This document shows positions 17,276-25,854 of a DNA stretch of 64,000 nucleotides, one piece after another; position 1 is the first letter of the stretch; each line of letters starts with the position of its first letter. Source of the stretch: Bacillota bacterium (GTDB lineage: Bacteria; Bacillota_A; Clostridia; Lachnospirales; Lachnospiraceae); the NCBI GenBank assembly GCA_023407175.1, contig JAEYMU010000053.1, positions 186,001 to 250,000 on the forward strand, given 5' to 3'. Both the position numbers and the translations under genes were made by a program. The notes below the pieces were generated by a model. It ran no database searches. It was not told the origin of the DNA and saw only the letters and a program-made list of their open reading frames with translations.

Positions 17276-19351
17276 CTATTGATCAAAGGCCTCATTCAGG
17301 ATCTGGGTACCCTCCAGGACAAATCTGCCCTCCCTAAGGATTGGTATGGAGGTTCCATCCCCTCTGAATACCGTTATTTCCTTAATCTCATCAAAGGGAA
17401 GCGTAATATCGGTATGACAGTTAAAATAAGCCTTCTGGGGCTGTGTCCTGCGCAACACCGAAATCTCATTGTCACGTGCTATAATTTCCTTGCCATCTGG
17501 ATTATATACACTCGTATCCTCACTCATCTTATAGCAGGTATCCCCTACGGCAAAATGCGGCCCTGTCTTCTCGGCAATCAAAATCGGAAGATGCTGGGCT
17601 ATATCATACCGTTTTGCCATCATATAGGCCGTGGTATTGGTTCCGATTGCAAATTCCCCGAGAGGAAGGGTTTCCTGATTAAAAAGCAGAGTTTCCTTAA
17701 GATAGCTTTGATTTTTCTCTGCTTCCTCAAAGTTGGTACAGCGGACAGATACAATCATCCCATCCTCAAATTCAAGCTCCAGCTCTCGGTATTCCAAATC
17801 ATTCAAATAGATTCTTGAAACATGGAGGATACCCTTCGTCCCCTTTAAAACCGGTGTGGTAAATACTTCACCGACCGGGATATTGACATCCGCCACACAG
17901 TTCTCAAATTTTGTTTCCTTCCCCGGATCAGCAAAGGGTGCAAGCTGTACCGTCATATCCGTACGGTTTTTTCCGGCCCCCAGTATTCTTACATATTCAC
18001 CCTGATCCAGCGCATCAATCAAGGTCTGCTGGATTTTCTGATACAATGTATAATCCAGAGTATTCACCTTTACAGTCTCTTTAAATACCTCCTGATAATT
18101 CTTTCCGATTTCAGGCACCGGATAGGCTATGATGGTAAAGGAGGTCTCCTCCAGCTTCATATATTTCAGCTTAATCAGATTATCCTCCCGGTAGTAATCC
18201 ACATATAGCTTTTTCTGATGCTCATCCAGCTTCCATGCCTCCGGCTTATCCTCCGGGGCATAAAGCTCCTCCCCGAATACCTCTATCACCGCCGGTCCTG
18301 CATAGACACAGGCCTTTTTTTTCTGCTTTATCAGGGCACTTTTTAGACAGGAGAGCTTTCTTTCCACGAAGGCTTTATCCAGGAAAAAGCCCACATCAAA
18401 CCGGTGATCAAAGTCATACTGACGGTTGGGGCTTGTGCTGTGATAGCCGATCTTCAGATGCTGGCGCTTATTCACCGCAGAGCTGTTCGCCCGGTAAATC
18501 ACCGGCTCCAGGCCCATTTGCCGGAAGTTTTGAATTGCATAATATACCATACGTTCAAATCCAATCCGGTATCTGATATTGACGGTTTTCTTCTTTCCGA
18601 TATCCAGCCGGTTTGCCAGAAAACCGCGGCGGTAGCCCTCGGTATAGGTATCCGCCATCGCTTTCAGCTGCTCTGAGGACAGGGTATTTAAAAACTCTGC
18701 CGTCTTAAGCTCATTGTCGGTAATATATTCCCCAAAGAGGTAGAGATAACGAGGATCGGACAAATCTGCTTCCATTATGATATCCCTTGCATAGGACAGC
18801 TCCGGATCCAGCAGCTCCCGGACATAAGAGTCCATAAGCACGCCACAATAATCTTTCATGAAATCATAGACAGCCCGCCTGATATCCTTATAGGTATATT
18901 CGTCCTCCTCTTCCAAATAATTATAGACTTCAATAAAAAGCTCCAGATAAATTGTAAGCTCATACAATCTTCCTTCAAAGGCATAGGCAATCAGGGTTCT
19001 AAGCTCCGCTGCCAAAAAGGCCAAAAGCCTGCCGTACTTTTCCCCGAGCTGGCTGCAGGCATAGGCCGGATTGGAATAGCTGGCCTCATAATTCTCGCCT
19101 GCAATATCTTCATATAATGCCTGATTTAAAGCCTTCAGTTCCTCTAAAGATAATCCCCCCAGCCGCTCCTCCTCTGCCATATCCGCAACACTTTTGATCA
19201 ACAGGAGAAAGGCGGCTTCTCTTTGGAAATACGAAGCGAAGCCTTCTCTGACAGTTTTCTCACTGCCGATCAGGGCAATCCGTTCTATCGCAAGCTCATA
19301 CCTTTCCCGGATTGCAGCATTATCCTCCTGAAACAACACCTTATATTTCAT
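17276..19351 (-). CDS. M29-type metallo-aminopeptidase with long N-terminal extension
   Basis: 691 residues from MKYKVLFQEDN, with a GAGGAA site; the earlier ATG at 19384 lies in a hairpin. The C-terminal half (about 320-690) has the metal-site pattern of peptidase family M29: GEVFTTP (Glu), LGEFAIGTN (Glu), EKTGPHFAVG (Glu and His, spacing E-x4-H) and HTD. This family releases N-terminal residues with two metal ions. Typical members have about 370-410 residues, so the roughly 310-residue helical N-terminal part is an addition of unknown role. No signal peptide, so it acts in the cytosol. Upstream of the ABC exporter pair on the same strand, perhaps in one transcript. Confidence 0.85.
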   Translation of the reverse strand: MKYKVLFQEDNAAIRERYELAIERIALIGSEKTVREGFASYFQREAAFLLLIKSVADMAEEERLGGLSLEELKALNQALYEDIAGENYEASYSNPAYACSQLGEKYGRLLAFLAAELRTLIAYAFEGRLYELTIYLELFIEVYNYLEEEDEYTYKDIRRAVYDFMKDYCGVLMDSYVRELLDPELSYARDIIMEADLSDPRYLYLFGEYITDNELKTAEFLNTLSSEQLKAMADTYTEGYRRGFLANRLDIGKKKTVNIRYRIGFERMVYYAIQNFRQMGLEPVIYRANSSAVNKRQHLKIGYHSTSPNRQYDFDHRFDVGFFLDKAFVERKLSCLKSALIKQKKKACVYAGPAVIEVFGEELYAPEDKPEAWKLDEHQKKLYVDYYREDNLIKLKYMKLEETSFTIIAYPVPEIGKNYQEVFKETVKVNTLDYTLYQKIQQTLIDALDQGEYVRILGAGKNRTDMTVQLAPFADPGKETKFENCVADVNIPVGEVFTTPVLKGTKGILHVSRIYLNDLEYRELELEFEDGMIVSVRCTNFEEAEKNQSYLKETLLFNQETLPLGEFAIGTNTTAYMMAKRYDIAQHLPILIAEKTGPHFAVGDTCYKMSEDTSVYNPDGKEIIARDNEISVLRRTQPQKAYFNCHTDITLPFDEIKEITVFRGDGTSIPILREGRFVLEGTQILNEAFDQ

Positions 19352-19366
19352 AGATTCCTCGCATTC

Positions 19367-19383
19367 TGCCGTCTGAGACGGCA
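19367..19383 (-). repeat. Hairpin upstream of the aminopeptidase gene
   Basis: TGCCGTC (19367-19373) and GACGGCA (19377-19383) pair perfectly around a 3-base loop. They sit directly upstream of the GAGGAA ribosome site. No U-tract, so probably an mRNA leader structure. Confidence 0.5.
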
Positions 19384-19411
19384 CAAAATATGAAGTGGGG
19401 AAGAGTCTAAA

Positions 19412-19999
19412 TCACTCATCCCGAAGATTTCCCTTCTCTACCTGCTGCTTCATCTGCTGATACTGATATTCCCATAGAGACTCTGATCCGAGCGGTGTTA
19501 CTTCATTGCGCTTCATCACCTGCGAGAAGGACACTCCATGCTCCCTCCAGGACTTTCCCTCACTTGCCGCATTCAGGAGAAACGGCTGAAGGCGGTCTAA
19601 GGTTGCAGCAAACCTTGCCTCTGGTGTGCTCCCTTCCTCAAACTCATCCCAGAGACTGCGCAGTTCCCCTGCCTGGTCCTCCGGCAGCAGCTTGAATATC
19701 CGGTCTGCGGCGGCCAGCTCCCGCTCGTTTTTTGATACATTTGCCTTTAAATCATAGGCATAGGTATCTCCTGCATCAATTTCTACAATATCGTGTATCA
19801 GAAGCATTGTCACGGTTTTCAGTACATCAATTTCTTCCTTTGCATATTCCTTGAGCAGAACACACATCAGAGCCATATGCCAGGAATGGTCCGCATCACC
19901 CTCCCTGCGGCTCCCATCGGCAAGATAATTCTGCCTTACAATGCTTTTGAGTTTATCAACCTCCAGTATAAATTTCATCTGCTGCTCCAAACGTGTCAT
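19412..19999 (-). CDS. HD-domain phosphohydrolase (YfbR-like)
   Basis: 195 residues. Metal-binding HD-domain residues are recognisable: DADHSWHMAL (about 36-45) and LLIHDIVEIDAGDTYAYD (about 67-84), the pattern of the HD_3 group that includes 5'-deoxynucleotidase YfbR. The likely reaction is dephosphorylation of deoxynucleoside monophosphates, but the substrate is unproven. The start has GGGAGGTTAGT upstream. Same strand as the aminopeptidase gene, 60 bases apart. Confidence 0.88.
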   Translation of the reverse strand: MTRLEQQMKFILEVDKLKSIVRQNYLADGSRREGDADHSWHMALMCVLLKEYAKEEIDVLKTVTMLLIHDIVEIDAGDTYAYDLKANVSKNERELAAADRIFKLLPEDQAGELRSLWDEFEEGSTPEARFAATLDRLQPFLLNAASEGKSWREHGVSFSQVMKRNEVTPLGSESLWEYQYQQMKQQVEKGNLRDE

Positions 20000-20082
20000 A
20001 CTAACCTCCCATTCTGCCGCCAGCCCGTAAATTGGGCATCAGCATAAATTTATCATGTGAATAATGCCTTGAACACTCTCCG

Positions 20083-20406
20083 CTATATCCCAAGTAAATA
20101 GATGATTAAAAGAATAATCATCATAAATCCATTTAATACCGCACCAATAATCGGGAAGCGGTAAAAAATATCTTTTTTCTTAAAGGACTTATAGGAAAGC
20201 ACAAAGCCGGTTACAGACAATGCAAATAAAAAAAGGCCGATGACCCCCAGAACAAAGCCTCCCTTTCCGCCTGCCAGTCCGGAGATTATGCTAATGACAA
20301 GAAAACCGAGTATAACAGCTACTCCTATGATTGCAGAAATAATCCCCATTCTGGTATGCCTTCTTCCGGAAAAATGTATCATTTCCTTATTACGCCGAAA
20401 TAACAT
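20083..20406 (-). CDS. Small membrane protein with three helices
   Basis: 107 residues. A cytoplasmic start (MLFRRNKEMIHFSGRRHTR) is followed by three hydrophobic segments (about 20-43, 50-70 and 83-106). The GRRHTRMG segment resembles small Lachnospiraceae membrane proteins of unknown function. The start has a GGGAGGGAAC site. It is 27 bases downstream of the VanZ-like gene and probably cotranscribed. No function can be assigned. Confidence 0.8.
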   Translation of the reverse strand: MLFRRNKEMIHFSGRRHTRMGIISAIIGVAVILGFLVISIISGLAGGKGGFVLGVIGLFLFALSVTGFVLSYKSFKKKDIFYRFPIIGAVLNGFMMIILLIIYLLGI

Positions 20407-20433
20407 CCCTGTTCCCTCCCCAATGTTCTTAGT

Positions 20434-20913
20434 CTATATGCCCTTCCTTCTACGGTGAAAGCCGCGGCGCAGGGCGTTAAAAATTACAAAGCATAAATAT
20501 CCAAGGACTCCTCCAAAGGTATTCATCATAATATCGTCAACATCAAAAATACCTACCCTTAGAAACAACTGGATTGTTTCTACACACGAGCTGAAAAGCA
20601 AACATAGAAAAGCGGTATAAAAAAATTTGCGGTATTTCTTATCCAGCAGGGGCAGCAGAAAGCCAAAGGGTGCGAAGGCAATAATATTGCCGAAAATATT
20701 GACAACAAAGGTCCCATAGCCCAATTGCTCCCGATATCTGATAAACCGCTTGATCTCTTTAAAAAATTCCAGATTATAATGATAATCCGTCATACTGTAA
20801 CGCTCACTGAAAAATAAAAAATAAAACATCAAAATAAGATATATATAAAACAAAAGCCATCCGGCCTTAGTCAATTTCGCTCTCCCTAATTTTTTCAAAA
20901 TTTTTCTCCACAT
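20434..20913 (-). CDS. VanZ-like family membrane protein
   Basis: 159 residues, four or five membrane helices, with VanZ-family landmarks: NIFGNIIAFAPFGFLLPLL (about 70-88), SSCVETIQLFLRVGIFDVDDIMMNTFGGVLGY (about 112-143). The prototype VanZ confers low-level teicoplanin resistance, but most family members have no assigned role. The ATG at 20913 has almost no ribosome site and would be nearly leaderless if the TATAAT at 20927-20932 is the -10. A TTG at 20871 with AGGGAGAG five bases upstream is an attractive alternative start (145 residues) that keeps all helices. Confidence 0.85.
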   Translation of the reverse strand: MWRKILKKLGRAKLTKAGWLLFYIYLILMFYFLFFSERYSMTDYHYNLEFFKEIKRFIRYREQLGYGTFVVNIFGNIIAFAPFGFLLPLLDKKYRKFFYTAFLCLLFSSCVETIQLFLRVGIFDVDDIMMNTFGGVLGYLCFVIFNALRRGFHRRRKGI

Positions 20914-21422
20914 CCTGTTTTTTCTAATTATACTATCCCTGATTGAATAAAGTATTCATCCTTTTATGGCAGACCGTTCCATCTGTAACGATTTCTATTA
21001 TAAATCAAATCCAAATCCTAGTAAAGTATAATCCGTCTGTTCTGTGCATAATAAAAAAGAGAGCATTTTCCCCTGATAACGATACTACAGCTTCATAATC
21101 AATTCTCCATATGCTCCAATATTCACTTTTTTCGTTTTAATTGTCCTATTAAAAATAACTACATCTAAATAATAGTTTTCTTTCACATGATTTATTCTCA
21201 AATAATTTAATATATCTATCCAGGTTTCAATAAAAGCCCCTGTTTTTTACTGAAAAGCCTGTTTTGATTCTACTGTTTTCCGTCATAATCATTATCAGCT
21301 CCCTGAAAACGGGATGTTAAGGGCTTTATCTACATATAATAAGCATCAGTGTTATAGGGATGACCGGATTAATATATAAGTTATTAAGAGTAACCTGAGA
21401 CCTTAAGAAGGGAAGGAATAGA
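20914..21422. other. Non-coding gap between VanZ-like and hydrogenase-like genes
   Basis: About 509 bases, AT-rich, between divergent genes. A minus-strand -10 (TATAAT, 20927-20932) may serve the VanZ-like gene and a plus-strand TATAAT (21335-21340) the hydrogenase-like gene. Neither has a recognisable -35. I see no ORF, RNA fold or repeat of note in the middle. Confidence 0.5.
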
Positions 21423-22670
21423 ATGAAAACATTTGAAGAGTTATATTTTGAAGTACTGATTCGAAGCTTAAAGGAGAAGGATTCCAGTTTTCTCGAAAAA
21501 TTAGAGCTTTATGATACACATCATCTGGACTGCCTGCTTCATCCCAGAAAGCATCCGGTTATCTGGCAGACAGAAGACTGTGATTGTAAGGATAACTCAC
21601 ACTGTGCCGATGTTTGCCCCTTCCACGCAATTCACCCCGGTGAAGCAGGAAAAATCATGATTGATGAGGAGCAGTGCAAGGGCTGCTCTATCTGCATCCA
21701 GGAATGCAGGGCCAGACGGCTGACTGGCAGCAAGGACGTAATTGCCGTCCTTCAGGCAATCCGTTCCCATAAAGATCTGGTGTATGCTCTGGTTGCACCT
21801 GCCTTCCTGGGACAATTCAGCAGTGACGTAACTCCGGGAAAGCTCCGCAGCGCCTTAAAGAGGGTCGGCTTTGACGGCATGATTGAGGTTTCCCTGTTTG
21901 CCGATATTCTAACCTTAAAGGAAGCACTTGAATTTGATAAAAATATCCTGTCCGAACAGGATTACCAGCTGACCAGCTGCTGCTGTCCCATGTGGATTGC
22001 CATGATACGTAAAATATATAAGGAGGTGGTTTCGCATGTTCCTCCGGCGGTCTCTCCTATGATAGCAAGCGGCAGAGCTGTTAAATTCCTGCATCCGGAT
22101 GCTCTGACCGTTTTCATCGGCCCCTGTTTGGCCAAAAAGGCTGAGGCCAGGGAAAAGGATATCGCAGATGCTGTGGATTTTGTATTGACCTTTCAGGAGG
22201 TGTCGGATATCTTTCAGGTTTTAGAGATTGATCCCGCCTTGATGGAGGAAAGCGAAAAGGACCATTCCTCCCGCGCAGGCCGAATCTATGCCCATGCGGG
22301 AGGAGTCAGCGAGGCTGTCGCCGCCACGCTGCATAAGCTGAACCCCAACCGTAAAATAGACATAAAAACACAGCAGGCAGACGGAGTACCTGCCTGCAAG
22401 GCAATGATTAATGATCTTCTCTCCGGTAACATATCGGCTAATTTTTTTGAAGGAATGGGCTGCGTCGGCGGCTGTGTCGGTGGTCCCCGGGTTTTAATTC
22501 CCAAGGAGGAGGGCCGTGTCCATGTGGAGGAATACGGAGGCGCAGCCCCCTATCAGACTCCAATCGACAATCCCTATGTCATTGAACTACTGCACCGGCT
22601 GGGGCTTGATACAATCGAAAGCCTCCTTCAAAGAAGCGATATCTTTACCCGGAATTTCGAAGAGAGCTAA
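21423..22670 (+). CDS. Short [FeFe]-hydrogenase-like iron-sulfur protein
   Basis: 415 residues. The N-terminus carries Cys clusters for two [4Fe-4S] centres (CDC...HCADVCPFHAI, about 57-72; CKGCSICIQEC, about 86-96). The hydrogenase large-subunit domain has the three H-cluster Cys regions in altered form: TSCCCPMW (about 181-188), GPCLAKKAEA (about 228-237) and GMGCVGGCVGG (about 341-351). Canonical enzymes have TSCCPGW and MPC at the first two. It lacks the small-subunit tail and may be a redox sensor or ancillary hydrogenase rather than the main H2 producer. The start has AGGAATAGA upstream. It is a rare plus-strand gene, isolated, and ends in a terminator. Confidence 0.85.
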   Translation: MKTFEELYFEVLIRSLKEKDSSFLEKLELYDTHHLDCLLHPRKHPVIWQTEDCDCKDNSHCADVCPFHAIHPGEAGKIMIDEEQCKGCSICIQECRARRLTGSKDVIAVLQAIRSHKDLVYALVAPAFLGQFSSDVTPGKLRSALKRVGFDGMIEVSLFADILTLKEALEFDKNILSEQDYQLTSCCCPMWIAMIRKIYKEVVSHVPPAVSPMIASGRAVKFLHPDALTVFIGPCLAKKAEAREKDIADAVDFVLTFQEVSDIFQVLEIDPALMEESEKDHSSRAGRIYAHAGGVSEAVAATLHKLNPNRKIDIKTQQADGVPACKAMINDLLSGNISANFFEGMGCVGGCVGGPRVLIPKEEGRVHVEEYGGAAPYQTPIDNPYVIELLHRLGLDTIESLLQRSDIFTRNFEES

Positions 22671-22714
22671 ACAGGGCTGTCACAGCTATTTTTCACAGCT
22701 GCGACAGCCCTGTT
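22670..22714. terminator. Convergent terminator between hydrogenase-like and hemerythrin genes
   Basis: AACAGGGCTGTC (22670-22681) and GACAGCCCTGTT (22703-22714) plus the inner CAGCT/AGCTG pair make a strong stem. The tail is short on either strand. The position between two convergent genes fits a bidirectional terminator. Confidence 0.8.
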
Positions 22715-22717
22715 CAT

Positions 22718-23110
22718 TTATTGTTGTCCGATTAGTTTATCACTCTTTAAAATATGATCTACCAGCCATTCGCCAAGAAATTTTAATATGTCGGCGATTG
22801 CATCCTTCTGGTTTTCATCCAGCTCGTTTAAATCATACTCGGAGATTTTCTTGATAAAATCCTCATGCTCGATCTTATGAGAGAACAATCTACGGTAATT
22901 GATGCTCATCATATACTCTTCCTCATGGGCAAAATGCGTCGCTGTATAGTCCTTTAATTCATTCAAAATCTCTACGATATAATCATATTTATCCGTAATA
23001 AAATCATCCATCAGAGTCTGATAAGCCCTTTCCGTAATTTCAAAAAGCTTCTGATGCTCTAAATCAATGCTTTCAATGCCTGTACGGAATTCTTCTTTAA
23101 AATCATACAT
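22718..23110 (-). CDS. Bacteriohemerythrin
   Basis: 130 residues from MYDFKEEFRTGIESID, with GGAGG eight bases upstream. The open frame continues upstream, but that part overlaps the preceding gene and is not coding. The diiron ligand set is complete: H in DLEHQKLF, H/H/E in HFAHEEEYM, H/H in HKIEHEDF, and the final H...D in WLVDHILKSD. Single-domain hemerythrins bind O2 and are thought to sense, store or scavenge it in anaerobes and microaerophiles. It lies 37 bases after a large secreted-protein gene, perhaps in the same transcript. Confidence 0.95.
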   Translation of the reverse strand: MYDFKEEFRTGIESIDLEHQKLFEITERAYQTLMDDFITDKYDYIVEILNELKDYTATHFAHEEEYMMSINYRRLFSHKIEHEDFIKKISEYDLNELDENQKDAIADILKFLGEWLVDHILKSDKLIGQQ

Positions 23111-23147
23111 GTGCTTTTCCTCCATTCCATAGGTTTTCTTTTGATTT

Positions 23148-25703
23148 CTAATAGCTTGCCGCAACTCCCAGAGTTGTTGTTGCAAAAACGGCCGCATTGC
23201 CGGCGATATCCGTAAGATTATTGGCGTCAACCGTAATCTTAAGGTATGCGCCGCTGGCCGGGATCGATCCCAGGGTAATGTAAGCACAATTGCCGCTGAC
23301 TGTAACCGTATTGGACAGCACAACGGAGGTTGAACCCAAAATCTGAGTAACTGTCACTGTCAGACTACCCTGAATTGCTTCCGTAAAATTCAGCCGGATA
23401 ATATTCTTGCTGGTGGAGTCATAAACCGGAGTACCGCTAAATACCGGGGGTACATTTTCCTTCAGCAATACCGTGGTGGAATAGGAGGAGATTGCGGAAT
23501 AGCTGTTATTGTAGCCCTTAACTCCTGTTATGGTAACCGGCCGTTCAATTGTGGCATCAATTGTCTGAACCGTCAGTACAACCGTCGCCCCGGTTTCTGT
23601 TGTATTACTTGTCAGGTTGGCCGATAAAATAGTCACACCGGAAATCTTATAATTGCTTATTGTAGTGGCGGAAGCAACATCCAGCTTATATGCAAACATC
23701 ACAGTAATCTCGCTTCGGTTCGTGGAAGACTGCGTAATCATATACGGTCCGGGAAGCTCTGTCGAGCCGCTGGAATTATTAATAATTAATGCTTTACTTA
23801 CACTTAGGTTACTGAAGCTGTCTTTCACAAAGCCCTGAGGCAGTGTAAAGGAGTAATAACCGGTTCTGGTACTGCTGAAGGTGAGCTTCAGTTTAATGAT
23901 GTTATTGCCCAGGGTATGGGTTACCGTGGAATAAGTAATGTTCAGGCCATTCACAATATCATCGGCGGACGTTGTGAGATTAGCCGTGAAGATACCGCTT
24001 GATAGAACAATACTTACCGCTTCACTGTAGGTCAAAGTAAGAATACCCGTTGTAATATCATATTCGTAAGAGGTTACTGTCGGACTAGTCGTCTCTACTG
24101 TAAAATCGACGCTGCGTGTAACCATTATATTAGCGGAAGTGTCCGTACTGATTACATTGTAGCCGCTCCAGAAACCGACGGATACCTGCTTAATCCCTGT
24201 ATACAACGCCTCTGCACTGGACATCGTATAATTGACCTTCTTCGTATTAGTGGAATCCACGGCACCGAGGATGGTTGATCCTCCGGCAATCTGCAGATAC
24301 CCCGGAGTCTTGATCGACCGGTCAAAGACTGCCGTCAGGGTGTAATATCCGGTACGAGTTACATACAAAAGCTGTGCCTGAGGCTTTGGCGTGTTATCCG
24401 TCTGGAGATAAGCTGTCAGGGTCAGGGTGTCCGGTGCGTTACCGGATAAATCCTTAATCCCGGCAATTGTTACAGAGAACAGCTTGCCGTAATCGCTTGT
24501 CGAGATATTGGTCATATTGATGGATATGGACTTCTTATCCGTACTGATCGTATAATTACTGGTATTGCTAAGGATACTTAAGGTGGTTGCGGTTACCGTA
24601 GTTGACGAATTTACCACGGTTGCATTTTTTACGGAGAAATTCGAAAAATCTACCGTCTCACTGAAATATATCGTAGCAATCATGCCGGTATCATCATAGG
24701 AAATATTTGTAATGTAGGGTGCTATGGTATCCTCATAGACAATTTGCTTATTATATTCCTCCAGTGCAACTCCGGCAGTCGTCAGTATGCTGCTGGAAAA
24801 GCTGATCATATAAATACCGTCAAAGGCATTGGTTGAGGTTATGGTCAGAGTTTTATTATCTGTGGACAGAGCCCCCTTAAGTGTCCCGGGATCAGCCGCC
24901 AGAACATTCTTTGTATTCTTGCGCAGGGAAACCGATATATTGGAGGATAGAGTTCCGTCCGTATTGATTACTGTGCTTTTCTGAACCGGACTGTCGAACA
25001 CAGCTGTAATCTGATTTGAGCTGGCAAAATCCACACTTTTTACCGTTGCGGTAGGTGCAACAACTTCAATAATAATAGCATCATCAATATCACTCGCATC
25101 GGCAGATGCCTGGGTGGCAGCCTGCGCTGCCTTTACTCTGACCACCGCCTTACCGGCCTTGATACCGGTCACAATACCCTGGTTGTTGCTGTCCAGACTG
25201 ATGCAGGTCGGATCACTTAGCATATTATCCTTGTCGATATACCAATAAGCGGTATCTGTGGTATTCGAGGGGGACAGAACAGCGTTCAGGTCAACGGTAC
25301 TGCCCAGGGACAGCTGATATGCATTGTTCACCAGGGGCAGCTCGGAAATAGCGATTTCCGTAGACGGTATTGTAACTGTAACCTTACAGGTGAGGCTTTT
25401 TGTCTTTTTGCTCGGATATGTAATAACACATTTAATCATCGTAACTCCGGCACCTTTTGATGTAACAATACCTTTCTTTGTTACAGTTGCCACCTTCTTA
25501 TCGGACGAGGTCCAGGTATAGGTGCTTTTTGCAACCTTATTCTTAACGTTTATGTCGTAGGTTTCTCCTAACCCTCTAAGTTCAAGCTTCGTCTTTGTCA
25601 GGGAGGGCGTTGTTGCCGCCATCGCTATCTCCTGATTCCACAGCAAGGGGGTAAGCAGTACAATCACCAGTAACAAAGCCATTTTACGTATTATATATTT
25701 CAT
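23148..25703 (-). CDS. Secreted multi-domain protein with Big2 and SwmB-like repeats
   Basis: 851 residues with a signal peptide (about 1-30, ending MAATTPS). A Big2 immunoglobulin-like domain follows (about 32-115: STYTWTSSDKKVATVTKKGIVTSKGAG). Then come several roughly 90-110-residue beta-sandwich repeats with phrases such as ITAVFDSPVQ, ATIYFSETVDFSNF and LTLTYSEAVSI, typical of Ig-like modules that describe 'structural change' (SwmB/Big_5 type). No catalytic motif, sortase signal or membrane anchor is visible. It is probably a wall-associated or released structural/adhesin protein. The start has GGAGGATGAGGA upstream. Confidence 0.85.
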   Translation of the reverse strand: MKYIIRKMALLLVIVLLTPLLWNQEIAMAATTPSLTKTKLELRGLGETYDINVKNKVAKSTYTWTSSDKKVATVTKKGIVTSKGAGVTMIKCVITYPSKKTKSLTCKVTVTIPSTEIAISELPLVNNAYQLSLGSTVDLNAVLSPSNTTDTAYWYIDKDNMLSDPTCISLDSNNQGIVTGIKAGKAVVRVKAAQAATQASADASDIDDAIIIEVVAPTATVKSVDFASSNQITAVFDSPVQKSTVINTDGTLSSNISVSLRKNTKNVLAADPGTLKGALSTDNKTLTITSTNAFDGIYMISFSSSILTTAGVALEEYNKQIVYEDTIAPYITNISYDDTGMIATIYFSETVDFSNFSVKNATVVNSSTTVTATTLSILSNTSNYTISTDKKSISINMTNISTSDYGKLFSVTIAGIKDLSGNAPDTLTLTAYLQTDNTPKPQAQLLYVTRTGYYTLTAVFDRSIKTPGYLQIAGGSTILGAVDSTNTKKVNYTMSSAEALYTGIKQVSVGFWSGYNVISTDTSANIMVTRSVDFTVETTSPTVTSYEYDITTGILTLTYSEAVSIVLSSGIFTANLTTSADDIVNGLNITYSTVTHTLGNNIIKLKLTFSSTRTGYYSFTLPQGFVKDSFSNLSVSKALIINNSSGSTELPGPYMITQSSTNRSEITVMFAYKLDVASATTISNYKISGVTILSANLTSNTTETGATVVLTVQTIDATIERPVTITGVKGYNNSYSAISSYSTTVLLKENVPPVFSGTPVYDSTSKNIIRLNFTEAIQGSLTVTVTQILGSTSVVLSNTVTVSGNCAYITLGSIPASGAYLKITVDANNLTDIAGNAAVFATTTLGVAASY

Positions 25704-25854
25704 TCCTCATCCTCCGTCCCTGCGCATAATTCCTTTGCGCAATTATATTGATTTTTCCTAAATCATTGCTTTTATTATATCGCAATACCAAAATCTTGTC
25801 GATTTGCTTCTTCTTAATATTATATAGATAATTTTATACAGATTACGGATTTAT

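Noticed and set aside
23111..23323. N-terminal extension of the hemerythrin frame
   Set aside because: It overlaps the end of the secreted-protein gene in another frame. The GGAGG site and the hemerythrin fold both start at 23110.
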